64,000 nt of DNA from contig NZ_JAFCJZ010000028.1 in assembly GCF_018130765.1 (NCBI RefSeq), positions 52,724 to 116,723 of the forward strand, written 5' to 3'. Shown one piece after another: positions 15,838 to 26,207 of the stretch. The stretch comes from Bradyrhizobium iriomotense (GTDB lineage: Bacteria > Pseudomonadota > Alphaproteobacteria > Rhizobiales > Xanthobacteraceae). The stretch's first letter is position 1; every line of letters starts with the position of its first letter. Made by a program: the position numbers and the translations under genes. The notes under the pieces were generated by a model. The model was not told the origin of the DNA and searched no databases. It saw only the letters and a list, made by a program, of their open reading frames with translations.

Positions 15838-17433
15838 ATGTCAGTCGGTCGAAGTCTGTTTGCGGCGACGCTCGCCGGTACGCTTGCGTTGGCGGTCTCG
15901 CCGGCGTCGAGCCAGACGCTACGTTATGCCAACCAGGGTGACCTGAAGTCGCTGGATCCCTATACGCTCAACGAGAGCACCACCCACGCCCATCTCGGCC
16001 ACGTCTATCAGGGCCTCACCGCGCGCGACAAGGATCTCAAGATCATCCCGGCACTGGCGGAAAGCTGGGAAACCCCGGAACCGGCCCGCTGGCGCTTCCA
16101 TTTGCGCAAGGGCGTGAAATTCCACAACGGCGACCCCTTCACCGCCGACGACGTGGTGTTCTCGGCCGATCGCGTCCGCAAGAAGGGGTCGAATATGCAG
16201 ACCCGCCTTGCGCCCGACGTCAAGGTGGTCAAGGTCGACGACTACACCGTCGATTTCGTCCTGCCCTCGCCCAATCCCATCCTGCATAACTCGTGGGATG
16301 TCTGGTACATCATGGACAAGAAATGGGCCGAGGAGAACAACGTCGTCGATCCGACGCCGGTGGCGGCGACCACGCCGAGCTACGCCTCGCTCCATGAGAA
16401 CGGCACCGGTCCCTTCATCATCGAGAGCCATCAGCCCGGCGTGAAGACCGTGTTCAAGGCCAACCCCAATTACTGGGGCAAGGTCGAAGGCAATCTGAAG
16501 GAGATCATCTTCACGCCGATCGCCTCCGACGCCACCCGCGTCGCGGCCCTCCTCTCGGGCGAGGTCGACGTCATCGAGCCGGTTCCGATCCAGGACATCT
16601 CCCGCGTCGATTCCAGCCCGAATGCCCAGGTGCTGAAGGGGCCGGAGCTGCGCACCATCTTCATCGGCTTCGACCAGACGCGCGATGAGCTGCTCTACTC
16701 CAACATCAAGGGCAAGAACCCGTTCAAGGACGCCCGTGTCCGCGAGGCCTTCTACAAGGCAATCGACATTGAGCTGATCAAGACGCGCGTGATGCGCGGG
16801 CTGTCGACGCCGTCGGCGCTGATGATCGCGCCGGAGCTGTTCGCGCTGTCCAAGAGCTTCACGCGGCCGAAATTCGATCCTGACGGCGCCAAGAAGCTGC
16901 TGACCGAAGCCGGCTACCCCGACGGCTTCGAGGTCACCATGGACTGCCCGAACGACCGCTACGTCAACGACGCCGCGATCTGTCAGGCTGTGGTCGGCAT
17001 GCTTGCCCGCATCGGCGTCAAGATCAATCTCCTGGCGCAGCCGAAGGCGCAGTACTTCGCCAAGGTGCTCAAGCAGGGCGGCTACCAGACCTCGTTCTAC
17101 CTGCTGGGCTGGACCCCGAGCACGATGGACTCCCACAACGTGCTCTACGACATCATGGGCTGCCGCGACGATGCGAAATCCTCGCGGGGCGAGGCCAATC
17201 TCGGCGGCTACTGCAACAAGGAGTTCGACGCCATCACCGACAAGGTGCTGGTCGAAACCGACACCGAGAAGCGCAACCAACTGATCAAGGAGGCCTACGA
17301 GATCGGCATCAAGGACTGGTCCTATATCCCGCTGCACCAGCAGGCGCTGGCCTGGGGCGTATCGAAGAAGGTCAACCTGCCGCAGCGCGCCGACAATCTC
17401 GTCATGTTCCACTGGGCGACCAAGAAGGAATAG
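15838..17433 (+). CDS. ABC transporter substrate-binding protein, peptide/nickel (DppA/OppA) family, system 1
   Basis: 531 residues. ATG 15838 begins a signal peptide (MSVGRSLFAATLAGTLALAV ending at about ASSQ, residue 25); AGAGGG lies upstream. The mature protein shows the family 5 solute-binding signature: TLRYANQGDLKSLDPYTLNE, GLTARDKDLKIIPALAESWE and RKGVKFHNGDPFTADDVVFS. Such proteins bind peptides or peptide-like compounds in the periplasm and hand them to DppBC permeases, which follow directly. A longer in-frame start at 15712 would remove the signal peptide from the N-terminus and is rejected. Ligand unknown; the neighbouring gamma-glutamyltransferase suggests gamma-glutamyl peptides. 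Confidence 0.92.
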   Translation: MSVGRSLFAATLAGTLALAVSPASSQTLRYANQGDLKSLDPYTLNESTTHAHLGHVYQGLTARDKDLKIIPALAESWETPEPARWRFHLRKGVKFHNGDPFTADDVVFSADRVRKKGSNMQTRLAPDVKVVKVDDYTVDFVLPSPNPILHNSWDVWYIMDKKWAEENNVVDPTPVAATTPSYASLHENGTGPFIIESHQPGVKTVFKANPNYWGKVEGNLKEIIFTPIASDATRVAALLSGEVDVIEPVPIQDISRVDSSPNAQVLKGPELRTIFIGFDQTRDELLYSNIKGKNPFKDARVREAFYKAIDIELIKTRVMRGLSTPSALMIAPELFALSKSFTRPKFDPDGAKKLLTEAGYPDGFEVTMDCPNDRYVNDAAICQAVVGMLARIGVKINLLAQPKAQYFAKVLKQGGYQTSFYLLGWTPSTMDSHNVLYDIMGCRDDAKSSRGEANLGGYCNKEFDAITDKVLVETDTEKRNQLIKEAYEIGIKDWSYIPLHQQALAWGVSKKVNLPQRADNLVMFHWATKKE

Positions 17434-17537
17434 CGTTAGTTGAACATCAGGTCCCGGCAGCGTCAGGCTTCCGGGACCTTTCCTTTTCCGGCTGACAAGG
17501 ACGTTGGCCGTACGCACACCCAAGGAAAGTGGAAGGC

Positions 17538-18518
17538 ATGCTCGCTTTCACGCTTCGCCGCGCCGTTCAGGCCATCGGCGTCATGTTCGCCGTCGGCATC
17601 ATCGCGTTCTCGATGTTCCGTTTCGCCGGCGACCCCGTCAACCAGATCGTCTCGATCGACACGTCGGCGGCCGAACGCGAGGTCGTGCGCAAGTCGCTCG
17701 GCCTCGACGATCCCGTGCCGGTGCAGTTCGTGCGCTATTTCGCCGATGCCGCGCAGTTCAAATTCGGCGTCTCCTACCAGTTCCGTCAGCCGGTCTCGGC
17801 GCTGCTCAGCGAGCGCATGCCCGCGACGCTGGAACTGGCGATCTGTGCGACCGTGTTTGCGATGGTGTTCGGCATCCTGATGGGCGTCTATTCGGCGCTC
17901 AAGCGCGACACCGTGCTCGCCAAATTATTCCAGGCGGTCTCACTGATCGGCATCTCGCTGCCGACCTTCCTGATCGGCATCCTCTTGATCTATCTGTTCG
18001 CGGTGACTTTGGGCTGGCTGCCCTCGTTCGGCCGCGGCGAGGTGGTGAAGCTCGGCTGGTGGACGACCGGCCTTCTGACGCTGTCGGGCCTGAAGGCGCT
18101 GATCATGCCCTCGATCACGCTCGGGCTGTTCCAGATGACCCTGATCATGCGGCTGGTGCGCGCGGAAATGTTGGAAGTGCTGCGGACCGACTATATCCGC
18201 TTCGCCCGCGCGCGGGGGCTGACCACGCGCGCGATCCACTTCGGCCACGCGCTGAAGAATACCCTCATTCCCGTGATCACCGTGGCCGGACTGCAGTTTG
18301 GCTCGGTTATTGCATTTTCGATCATCACTGAAACCGTGTTCCAGTGGCCGGGCATGGGACTTCTGTTCGTGCAGGCCGTGCAAAACGTCGATATCCCGAT
18401 CATGGCCGCTTACCTGCTGATGGTTTCGCTGATCTTCGTCACCATCAACCTGGTGGTCGACATCCTCTATACCGTGGTCGATCCGCGCCTGCGCGCGACG
18501 GTCGGCCGCGCCACCTAA
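17538..18518 (+). CDS. ABC transporter permease, DppB type, system 1
   Basis: 326 residues with six predicted membrane segments. The N-terminal MLAFTLRRAVQAIGVMFAVG and the EAA-like loop RADYIRFARARGL-type segment (here RTDYIRFARARGLTTRAIHFGHAL) that docks to the ATPases identify DppB/OppB. ATG 17538 was preferred over GTG 17529 because AAGGAAAG lies about 9 nt before it. It forms the membrane channel with the permease that starts 9 bp later. Part of system 1 (binding protein, two permeases, two ATPases, all on the plus strand). Confidence 0.93.
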   Translation: MLAFTLRRAVQAIGVMFAVGIIAFSMFRFAGDPVNQIVSIDTSAAEREVVRKSLGLDDPVPVQFVRYFADAAQFKFGVSYQFRQPVSALLSERMPATLELAICATVFAMVFGILMGVYSALKRDTVLAKLFQAVSLIGISLPTFLIGILLIYLFAVTLGWLPSFGRGEVVKLGWWTTGLLTLSGLKALIMPSITLGLFQMTLIMRLVRAEMLEVLRTDYIRFARARGLTTRAIHFGHALKNTLIPVITVAGLQFGSVIAFSIITETVFQWPGMGLLFVQAVQNVDIPIMAAYLLMVSLIFVTINLVVDILYTVVDPRLRATVGRAT

Positions 18519-18527
18519 GGCACCTGC

Positions 18528-19499
18528 ATGTCCGACGCAGTCGTTTCCAGTTCCAATGGGCAGAGCACGCAGCCGGCGCACACGGCCCGCAGCTGGCTCA
18601 GCCGCGCGCTCGACAGCGACGTCTTCTATTCGTTCCGCCGCTCCAAGCTCACCATGGTCGCGGCCGCCATCACGGTGCTGTTCTTCCTGCTTGCGATCTT
18701 TGCATCCGTGCTTGCGGTGCAGAACCCGTTCGACCCGGCGCAGCTGCAATTGATCAATTCGCGGATCTCGCCGCTGTGGACCGCCGACGGCCAGAGCCCG
18801 TTCCTGCTCGGCACCGACGAGCAAGGGCGCGACGTGTTCTCCGCCATCCTTTACGGCATGCGCATCTCGCTCGCCGTCGGCGTCGCCGGCGTGATCTTCG
18901 CCGGCGCCCTCGGCATCGCGCTGGGCCTGATCGCCGGCTATTTCGGCGGCGCCGTCGACGGCGTGATCATGCGGATCGCCGACGTGCAGCTCACCTTCCC
19001 CGCCATCCTGATCGCGCTGCTGGTCAACGGCATCGCGAAATCGATCCTCGGCAACCGACTGGACGCCACCAGCATGCTGTTCGTGCTGGTGATCTCGATC
19101 GGCCTGAGCTTCTGGGTCGGATACGCGCGGACCGTGCGCGGCTCGGTGATGGTCGAGAAGAACAAGGACTACGTCGCCGCCGCGCAGCTGATCGGCCTGC
19201 CCGCGCCGAAGATCATGCTGCGGCACGTGCTGCCGAACACGATGGGCCCGATCCTGGTCATCGCCACGATCAACCTCGCGCTCGCCATCATCACCGAGGC
19301 GACGCTATCCTTCCTCGGCGTCGGCCTGCCCGACACCATGCCGTCGCTCGGCACGCTGATCCGGATCGGCAACAATTATCTGTTCGCCGGCGAATGGTGG
19401 ATCGTCGCCTTCCCCGGGCTCGCACTGGCCGCGCTGATCCTGTCGATCAACCTGCTCGGCGACTGGCTGCGCGACGCGCTCAACCCGAAGCTTCGATGA
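18528..19499 (+). CDS. ABC transporter permease, DppC type, system 1
   Basis: 323 residues. After a cytoplasmic N-terminus, SKLTMVAAAITVLFFLLAIF is the first membrane segment; FLLGTDEQGRDVFSAILYGMRISLAVG is the hallmark of DppC/OppC proteins, and AAQLIGLPAPKIMLRHVLPN is the EAA loop contacting the ATPase. C-terminal WWIVAFPGLALAALILSINLLGDWLRDALNPK is also typical. It pairs with the upstream DppB-type permease. Confidence 0.93.
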   Translation: MSDAVVSSSNGQSTQPAHTARSWLSRALDSDVFYSFRRSKLTMVAAAITVLFFLLAIFASVLAVQNPFDPAQLQLINSRISPLWTADGQSPFLLGTDEQGRDVFSAILYGMRISLAVGVAGVIFAGALGIALGLIAGYFGGAVDGVIMRIADVQLTFPAILIALLVNGIAKSILGNRLDATSMLFVLVISIGLSFWVGYARTVRGSVMVEKNKDYVAAAQLIGLPAPKIMLRHVLPNTMGPILVIATINLALAIITEATLSFLGVGLPDTMPSLGTLIRIGNNYLFAGEWWIVAFPGLALAALILSINLLGDWLRDALNPKLR

Positions 19500-19512
19500 G
19501 TACGCCTCGCCC

Positions 19513-20499
19513 ATGACCGAACCCGTTCTCTCCGTGCGTAACCTCCAGGTGGAATTCGCCTCCCGCCGCGGCACGCTGCGCGCCATCGACGACGTCTCCT
19601 TCGACATCGCCAAGGGCGAGGTGCTCGGGGTGGTCGGCGAATCCGGCGCAGGCAAATCCGTCACCGGCCTGGCGGTCATCGGCTTGATCGATCCGCCCGG
19701 CCGCATCGCCGGCGGCGAGATTCATCTTGCAGGCCTGCGTATCGACAATCTGCCACCGGAGGAGATGCGCCGTATCAGGGGCAAGCGCATCGGCATGATC
19801 TTCCAGGATCCCCTCACCTCGCTCAATCCGCTGTACAAGGTCGGCGACCAGATCGTCGAGACGATCCGGACCCACCTCAATCTCTCCGAATCCGCCGCCC
19901 GCCGCCGCGCCATCGACCTGCTCGCCGAGGTCGGCATTCCCGCGCCGGAAAAGCGTATCGACGGCTATCCCCACGAATTCTCCGGCGGCATGCGCCAGCG
20001 CGTGGTGATCGCGCTCGCGATCTGCGCCGAGCCGGAGCTGATCATTGCGGACGAGCCGACCACCGCGCTCGACGTCTCCGTGCAGGCCCAGATCATCTCG
20101 CTGATCAAGCGGCTCGGCCGCGACCACGGCACCGCCGTGATGCTGGTGACCCACGACATGGGCGTGATCGCCGAGACCTCGGACCGCGTCGCGGTGATGT
20201 ATGCCGGCCGCGTCGCCGAGATCGGCCCGGTGCAGGACGTCGTGAAGAACCCGTTGCATCCCTATGCCAAGGGCCTGATGGGCGCGATCCCGACGCTTGC
20301 CGGCGAGGACAAGCGCCTGGTGCAGATCCCGGGCTCGATGCCGCGCCTGTCGGCGATCCCGCGCGGCTGCTCGTTCAATCCGCGCTGCGCCTTCGCTTTC
20401 GATCGTTGCCGTGTCGAGCGGCCGGAGCCGCTGCCGCGCGGCGCGCAGTCCGTTGCGTGCCATCTCTACGACACCGTGCCGGCGGAGAGCGCGGCATGA
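19513..20499 (+). CDS. ABC transporter ATP-binding protein, DppD type, system 1
   Basis: 328 residues. Walker A GESGAGKS, Q-loop FQDPLTSLNP, signature SGGMRQR, Walker B LIIADEPTTALD and the switch His in VTHDMG are all intact. The C-terminal extension with CSFNPRCAFAFDRCR (several Cys) matches the oligopeptide-ATPase C-terminal domain, which can bind an Fe-S cluster in DppD-like proteins. Its TGA overlaps the ATG of the next ATPase, so the two subunits are coupled and probably form the heterodimeric motor. Confidence 0.94.
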   Translation: MTEPVLSVRNLQVEFASRRGTLRAIDDVSFDIAKGEVLGVVGESGAGKSVTGLAVIGLIDPPGRIAGGEIHLAGLRIDNLPPEEMRRIRGKRIGMIFQDPLTSLNPLYKVGDQIVETIRTHLNLSESAARRRAIDLLAEVGIPAPEKRIDGYPHEFSGGMRQRVVIALAICAEPELIIADEPTTALDVSVQAQIISLIKRLGRDHGTAVMLVTHDMGVIAETSDRVAVMYAGRVAEIGPVQDVVKNPLHPYAKGLMGAIPTLAGEDKRLVQIPGSMPRLSAIPRGCSFNPRCAFAFDRCRVERPEPLPRGAQSVACHLYDTVPAESAA

Positions 20500-21485
20500 G
20501 CACGCCCTTCGTCAAGGCCACCAATCTGCGCCGCGTCTTCGACGTCTCAAAACCCTGGCTCAACCGCGTGCTCGAAGGCGGCCATCTCGAATACCTCAAG
20601 GCCGTCGATGGCGTCACCTTCGACATCAGGAAGGGCGAGACCTTTGCGCTGGTCGGCGAGTCCGGCTCGGGCAAGACCACGGTGGCGCGGATGGTGGTCG
20701 GCCTGCTGCCACCAAGCTCCGGCGACGTACTGATCGACGGCGTCTCGATGGCTGATCCGCGGCAGGCCCTCGCACGGCGAAAGCTGCGCCGCCGCATCCA
20801 GATGATCTTCCAGGATCCTTATGCGAGCCTGAACCCGCGCTTCCGCGTCGATGCCATCATCTCCGAGCCGATCCGCGCGTTTGACCTGATCCAGGGCGAG
20901 CGCGACATCCAGGCCCGTGTCGGCGAACTGCTCAGCCTCGTCGGCCTGCATCCCGATGACCGGCTGAAGTTCCCGCACGAATTCTCCGGCGGCCAGCGCC
21001 AGCGCATCGCGATCGCGCGCGCGCTCGCATCCGACGCCGAATTCATCGTCTGCGACGAGCCGACCTCCGCGCTCGACGTCTCCGTGCAGGCGCAGATCCT
21101 CAACCTGATGCGCGACCTCCAGGACAAGTTCGGCCTGACCTACATGTTCATCAGCCACAACCTCGCCGTGGTCCGCCACATGGCGAGCCGCGTCGGCGTG
21201 ATGTATCTCGGCCGCATCGTCGAGATCGCGGAGGGACGCGAGCTGTTTTCCCGCCCGCGCATGCCCTACACCAAGATGCTGCTTGGCGCGGTACCGGATC
21301 TCGCGATGAGCGGCCGCCAGCGCATTCCGGTGAAGGGCGAGATCCCGAACCCGATCAATCCGCCGCCCGGCTGCGCCTTCAATCCGCGCTGCCCGCTGGC
21401 GTTCGACCTCTGCCGCAAGGAAACGCCGGAACTGATCGACGGCGTCGCCTGCCATGCAGTCAACACCGCGCCGGTCCCGGCGTGA
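20496..21485 (+). CDS. ABC transporter ATP-binding protein, DppF type, system 1
   Basis: 329 residues from ATG 20496, which overlaps the previous stop (ATGA). Walker A GESGSGKT, Q-loop FQDPYASLNPRF, signature SGGQRQR, Walker B FIVCDEPTSALD, switch FISHNLAV. The C-terminal domain has CAFNPRCPLAFDLCRKE. It is the partner of the DppD-type ATPase. The short preceding frame from 20406 lies inside the upstream gene and is not used. Confidence 0.94.
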   Translation: MSTPFVKATNLRRVFDVSKPWLNRVLEGGHLEYLKAVDGVTFDIRKGETFALVGESGSGKTTVARMVVGLLPPSSGDVLIDGVSMADPRQALARRKLRRRIQMIFQDPYASLNPRFRVDAIISEPIRAFDLIQGERDIQARVGELLSLVGLHPDDRLKFPHEFSGGQRQRIAIARALASDAEFIVCDEPTSALDVSVQAQILNLMRDLQDKFGLTYMFISHNLAVVRHMASRVGVMYLGRIVEIAEGRELFSRPRMPYTKMLLGAVPDLAMSGRQRIPVKGEIPNPINPPPGCAFNPRCPLAFDLCRKETPELIDGVACHAVNTAPVPA

Positions 21486-21572
21486 CGCGCGCGTGCCATG
21501 CAGCCTACGCATTGGCGGCGCGGTATCGGCTGTGATCAATTGCGCGCGCCGGCAATAAGGTGGTGAAGTCCC

Positions 21573-23378
21573 ATGGGCAGCAATATCAATCCCGATCCGT
21601 TCACGACTAGGCCCGAGATCGAGGGCACGTTCGGGGTCGTCGCCACCACGCACTGGATCGCGACCGCGATCGGCATGGGCATTTTGGAAAAAGGTGGCAA
21701 CGCCTTCGATGCCGGCGTCGCCACTGCCTTCACGCTTCAGGTGGTCGAGCCGCATCTGAACGGCCCCGGCGGCGATGTCCCTGTTATCGTGCACGACGTC
21801 AAACGCGGCCGCACCGAGGTGATCTGCGGCCAGGGCCCGGCGCCGGCGCGCGCCACCATCGCGCATTACAAGAGCGAAGGCCTCGACATGGTGCCGGGCA
21901 CCGGCCTGCTCGCCGCCTGCGTCCCAGGCACCTTCGAATCCTGGATGATGCTGCTGCGCGATTACGGCACGATGCGCGTGCGCGACGTGCTGGAACCGGC
22001 GATCTCCTATGCGCGCGACGGTTATCCGCTGGTCGAGCGCGCCTGCGCGACGATCCAGACCGTCGAGCAACTGTTCCGCAAGCACTGGCCGACATCGGCG
22101 GCTGTCTATCTTCCGAACGGCGAGGTGCCGAAGCCCGGCACGCTCTTCACCAACAAGACGCTGGCTGCGACCTACGCTCGCATCCTGAGCGAAGCCGAAA
22201 GCGGCGGCGGTGGCCGTGATGCCGAAATCGAGCGCGCGCGAAAAGCCTGGTCGCAAGGTTTCGTCGCCGAAGCCATCGACAAGTTCTGCCGCACCCAGGA
22301 GGTGATGGACGTCAGCGGCTCGCCGCATCGCGGCGTGCTCTCCGCCGACGACATGGCGCGTTGGCAGCCGACGATCGAAGAACCCCTCACCTACGACTAT
22401 GGCCGTTACACCGTCTGCAAGGCAGGCGTCTGGAGCCAGGGCCCGGTGACGCTGCAGCAGCTTGCGCTGCTCAAGGGCTTTGCGCTCGACGGACTCGACC
22501 CGACCGGGCCGGAGTTCATTCATCTCCAGATCGAATGCGCAAAACTCGCCTTCGCCGATCGCGAAAAATTCTACGGTGATCCCAAGTTCACCGAGATCCC
22601 GATCGGAACGCTGCTGTCGGATGCCTATAACGACGAGCGCCGCAAGCTAGTCACCGACAAGGCCTCGCTCGATTTCATCCCCGGCTCCGTCGAAGGTTTT
22701 GGCGGCGTGGTCAAGTTGCGCCGTGCCGAGGGCCAGCGCGAGGCCGTCGGCGCGCTCGGCGCCGGCGAGCCGACGGTCGGACGCTTCGGCGAAGTGCGTG
22801 GTGATACCGTCCATTTCGACATCATCGACAGGGACGGCAACATGGTGTCCTCGACGCCGTCAGGCGGCTGGCTGCAATCCTCGCCGATCATTCCCGAGCT
22901 CGGCTTTTGCCTGGGCAGCCGCGCCCAGATGTTCTGGCTGGAGGAAGGCCATCCCGCCGCGCTCGCGCCCGGCAAGCGGCCGCGCACGACGCTGTCGCCG
23001 ACCATGGCGCTGCGCGACGGCGAGCCCTATCTCGCCTGGGGCTCGCCCGGCGGCGACCAGCAGGACCAGTGGATCACGCAGTTCTTCCTGCGCCACGTCC
23101 ATTGCAACCTCAATCTCCAGGAAGCGATCGACGCACCGGCCTGGCATTCCGAGCATTTCCCGATCTCGTTCTGGCCGCGCACCGCGCGGCCCGGCGTGCT
23201 CGTGGTTGAGAACCGCGTGCCCAAGGCGACGATCGAGAATCTGCGCGAGCGCGGGCATATCGTCGAGGTCGGCCCCGACTGGTCGGAAGGCCGCCTCACC
23301 GCAGCCTCGCGCGTCGGGGTCCGCCGCCGCGCCGCCGCCAATCCGCGCGGCATGCAAGGCTACGCCGCGGGACGCTGA
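21573..23378 (+). CDS. Gamma-glutamyltransferase family protein
   Basis: 601 residues, no signal peptide seen, so it may be cytoplasmic unlike periplasmic E. coli GGT. Family marks are VATTHWIATAIGMGILEKGGNAFDA-type N-terminus, HLNGPGGDVPVIVHD and LSPTMALRDGEPYLAWGSPGGDQQ. The nucleophile position reads DTVHFDIIDRDGNMVSSTPS, where Thr412 aligns with the autocatalytic Thr of TTHYSVVDKDGN; the following residue is Val instead of Thr. It would split gamma-glutamyl bonds of compounds brought in by the flanking importers. It may instead belong to the acylase-like branch of the family. AAGGTGG lies before ATG. Confidence 0.88.
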   Translation: MGSNINPDPFTTRPEIEGTFGVVATTHWIATAIGMGILEKGGNAFDAGVATAFTLQVVEPHLNGPGGDVPVIVHDVKRGRTEVICGQGPAPARATIAHYKSEGLDMVPGTGLLAACVPGTFESWMMLLRDYGTMRVRDVLEPAISYARDGYPLVERACATIQTVEQLFRKHWPTSAAVYLPNGEVPKPGTLFTNKTLAATYARILSEAESGGGGRDAEIERARKAWSQGFVAEAIDKFCRTQEVMDVSGSPHRGVLSADDMARWQPTIEEPLTYDYGRYTVCKAGVWSQGPVTLQQLALLKGFALDGLDPTGPEFIHLQIECAKLAFADREKFYGDPKFTEIPIGTLLSDAYNDERRKLVTDKASLDFIPGSVEGFGGVVKLRRAEGQREAVGALGAGEPTVGRFGEVRGDTVHFDIIDRDGNMVSSTPSGGWLQSSPIIPELGFCLGSRAQMFWLEEGHPAALAPGKRPRTTLSPTMALRDGEPYLAWGSPGGDQQDQWITQFFLRHVHCNLNLQEAIDAPAWHSEHFPISFWPRTARPGVLVVENRVPKATIENLRERGHIVEVGPDWSEGRLTAASRVGVRRRAAANPRGMQGYAAGR

Positions 23379-23387
23379 AGGCAACAC

Positions 23388-24094
23388 ATGACCTGGTCGA
23401 TCATCGCGCGCGATCCTGCTACCGGCCAGTTCGGCATCGCGGTAGCGACCCGCTTCTTCGCCGTTGGCGCGCGCGTGCCCTATATCGCCGCCGGCCTCGG
23501 CGCGATCGCGACCCAGGCCTTCGTCAATCCCTATTACGGCATCGACGGCGTGAAGCTGCTGCGCGAAGGTTTGAACGTCCACGACGTGCTCGCTACCCTG
23601 CTCGCGACCGATGAGGGCCGCGAGAGCCGCCAGGTCCACATCATGGACGCGAGCGGCGAGATCGCAGCACATACAGGGCGTGACTGCGTCGACTGGTACG
23701 GCCACATCGCGGGTAGCGGCTTCTCCATCGCCGGCAACATGCTGGCCGGCGCCGACGTGCTCGACGAGACCGCGAAGACCTACATCGCCAATGACAGCCT
23801 GCCCTTCCCCCGCCGCTTGCTCGCGGCGATGCGCGCCGGCGAAGCCGCCGGCGGCGACAAGCGCGGCAAGCAATCGGCTGCGCTGCTGATCCACGGCGAA
23901 GAGGAGTGGCCGGCGCTGGACATTCGCGCCGACGATCATCCCGATCCGCTCGGCGAGCTCGAACGGCTCGAACGCGTCAGCCACGAGCTCTGGGTTCACT
24001 TCCGCCCGTCCATGCCGACGCGGCAGAATCCGGCCGGCAACACCGATCGCAGCGTTATCGACGCCAGCATTGCCGCAGCGCGCGCAAGGCAATC

Positions 24095-24098
<4 letters not shown>
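23388..24098 (+). CDS. DUF1028 family protein
   Basis: 236 residues. The N-terminus MTWSIIARDPATGQFGIAVATRFFAVG and the central YYGIDGVKLLREG identify DUF1028, a family predicted to have an Ntn-hydrolase-like fold and often found next to gamma-glutamyltransferases and peptide transporters. No catalytic role has been established that I know of. Its TGA overlaps the ATG of the next ATPase (ATGA). Placement between GGT and an ABC system suggests it acts on the imported gamma-glutamyl or acyl amino compound. Confidence 0.85.
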
Positions 24099-25083
<985 letters not shown>

Positions 25084-25084
<1 letters not shown>

Positions 25085-26190
25085 TGGCGCTGCTCGAGGT
25101 CGACGGTCTGGTCAAGCATTTCGTCGCCGAGCGCTCGCTGTTCGGCCGGGCGCTCGCGCATGTCAAAGCCGTTGATGGCGTGTCCTTCTCGCTGGAGGCC
25201 GGCAAGACGCTGGCGCTCGTCGGCGAATCCGGTTGCGGCAAGTCCACCGTCAGCCGCCTGGTGCTGCGGCTGATCGAGCCCGATGCCGGCACGGTGCGCT
25301 TTGATGGACGCGACCTGCTTTCGCTCGACGCCAGCGGATTGCGCGCCTTTCGCCGCGAGGCGCAGATCATCTTCCAGGACCCCTACGCTTCGCTCAATCC
25401 GCGCATGACGGTCGGCCAGATCCTGACCGAGCCGCTGGCGCTGCACGATCTCGTGCCGCCGGCGCGGCGGCCCGAACGCGTCGCGGAGATCTTGCGGCTG
25501 GTCGGGCTGGAGCCGCGCCTCGCCCGGCGCTATCCGCACGAGTTCTCCGGCGGTCAGCGCCAGCGCATCGCCATCGCCCGCGCGCTCGCGGTCGAACCGA
25601 AGCTGATCATCTGCGACGAGCCGGTTTCGGCGCTCGACGTCTCGATCCGCTCGCAGATCCTGAACCTGCTGCGCGAACTCCAGGACCGGCTCGGCCTCGC
25701 CTACATCTTCGTCTCGCACGACCTCGCCGTGGTCAAGCACGTCGCCGACCACGTCGCGGTGATGAATCTCGGCCAGATCGTCGAGACCGCGGAGGCCGAC
25801 GCGTTGTTCGCAGCGCCGCGCCATCCCTATAGCCGCGCACTGTTGTCCGCGATCCCCGTGCCCAAACCGCGGGCAAAGAGCAGCCGGATTGTGCTGCAGG
25901 GAGAGATCCCCAGCGCGCTCAATCCGCCGCCGGGATGCCGCTTCCACACCCGCTGCCCCTATGTGGTCGACCGTTGCCGCAGCGAAATGCCGCGGCTTGT
26001 GGCGGATGGCACCGGACATGCAACGGCTTGCCACCGAACGTCGGAACTGCCGTCCTCGGCGGCGATCGTCCCGATGGACGGCGGCTTCTCGCCGGTTCTT
26101 GAAAAATTGGTCGCAGCCTTCAGCGGCGGGCCGGAAGCAGCGCGCGGCGGCGGGGTTAGTTCAGTTGGGGCGCCTCCCGCATTGAGGTAG
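25084..26190 (+). CDS. ABC transporter ATP-binding protein, DppF type, system 2
   Basis: 368 residues from ATG 25084, sharing one base with the previous stop. Walker A GESGCGKS, Q-loop FQDPYASLNPRM, signature SGGQRQR, Walker B LIICDEPVSALD, switch VSHDLAVV. After the oligopeptide-ATPase domain with CRFHTRCPYVVDRCRSE there is an extra roughly 45-residue low-complexity tail rich in Ala, Gly and Ser that system 1 lacks. The tail may be the result of a late stop and is probably unstructured. Confidence 0.92.
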
Positions 26191-26207
26191 AACAGAGGTT
26201 GAGAGCG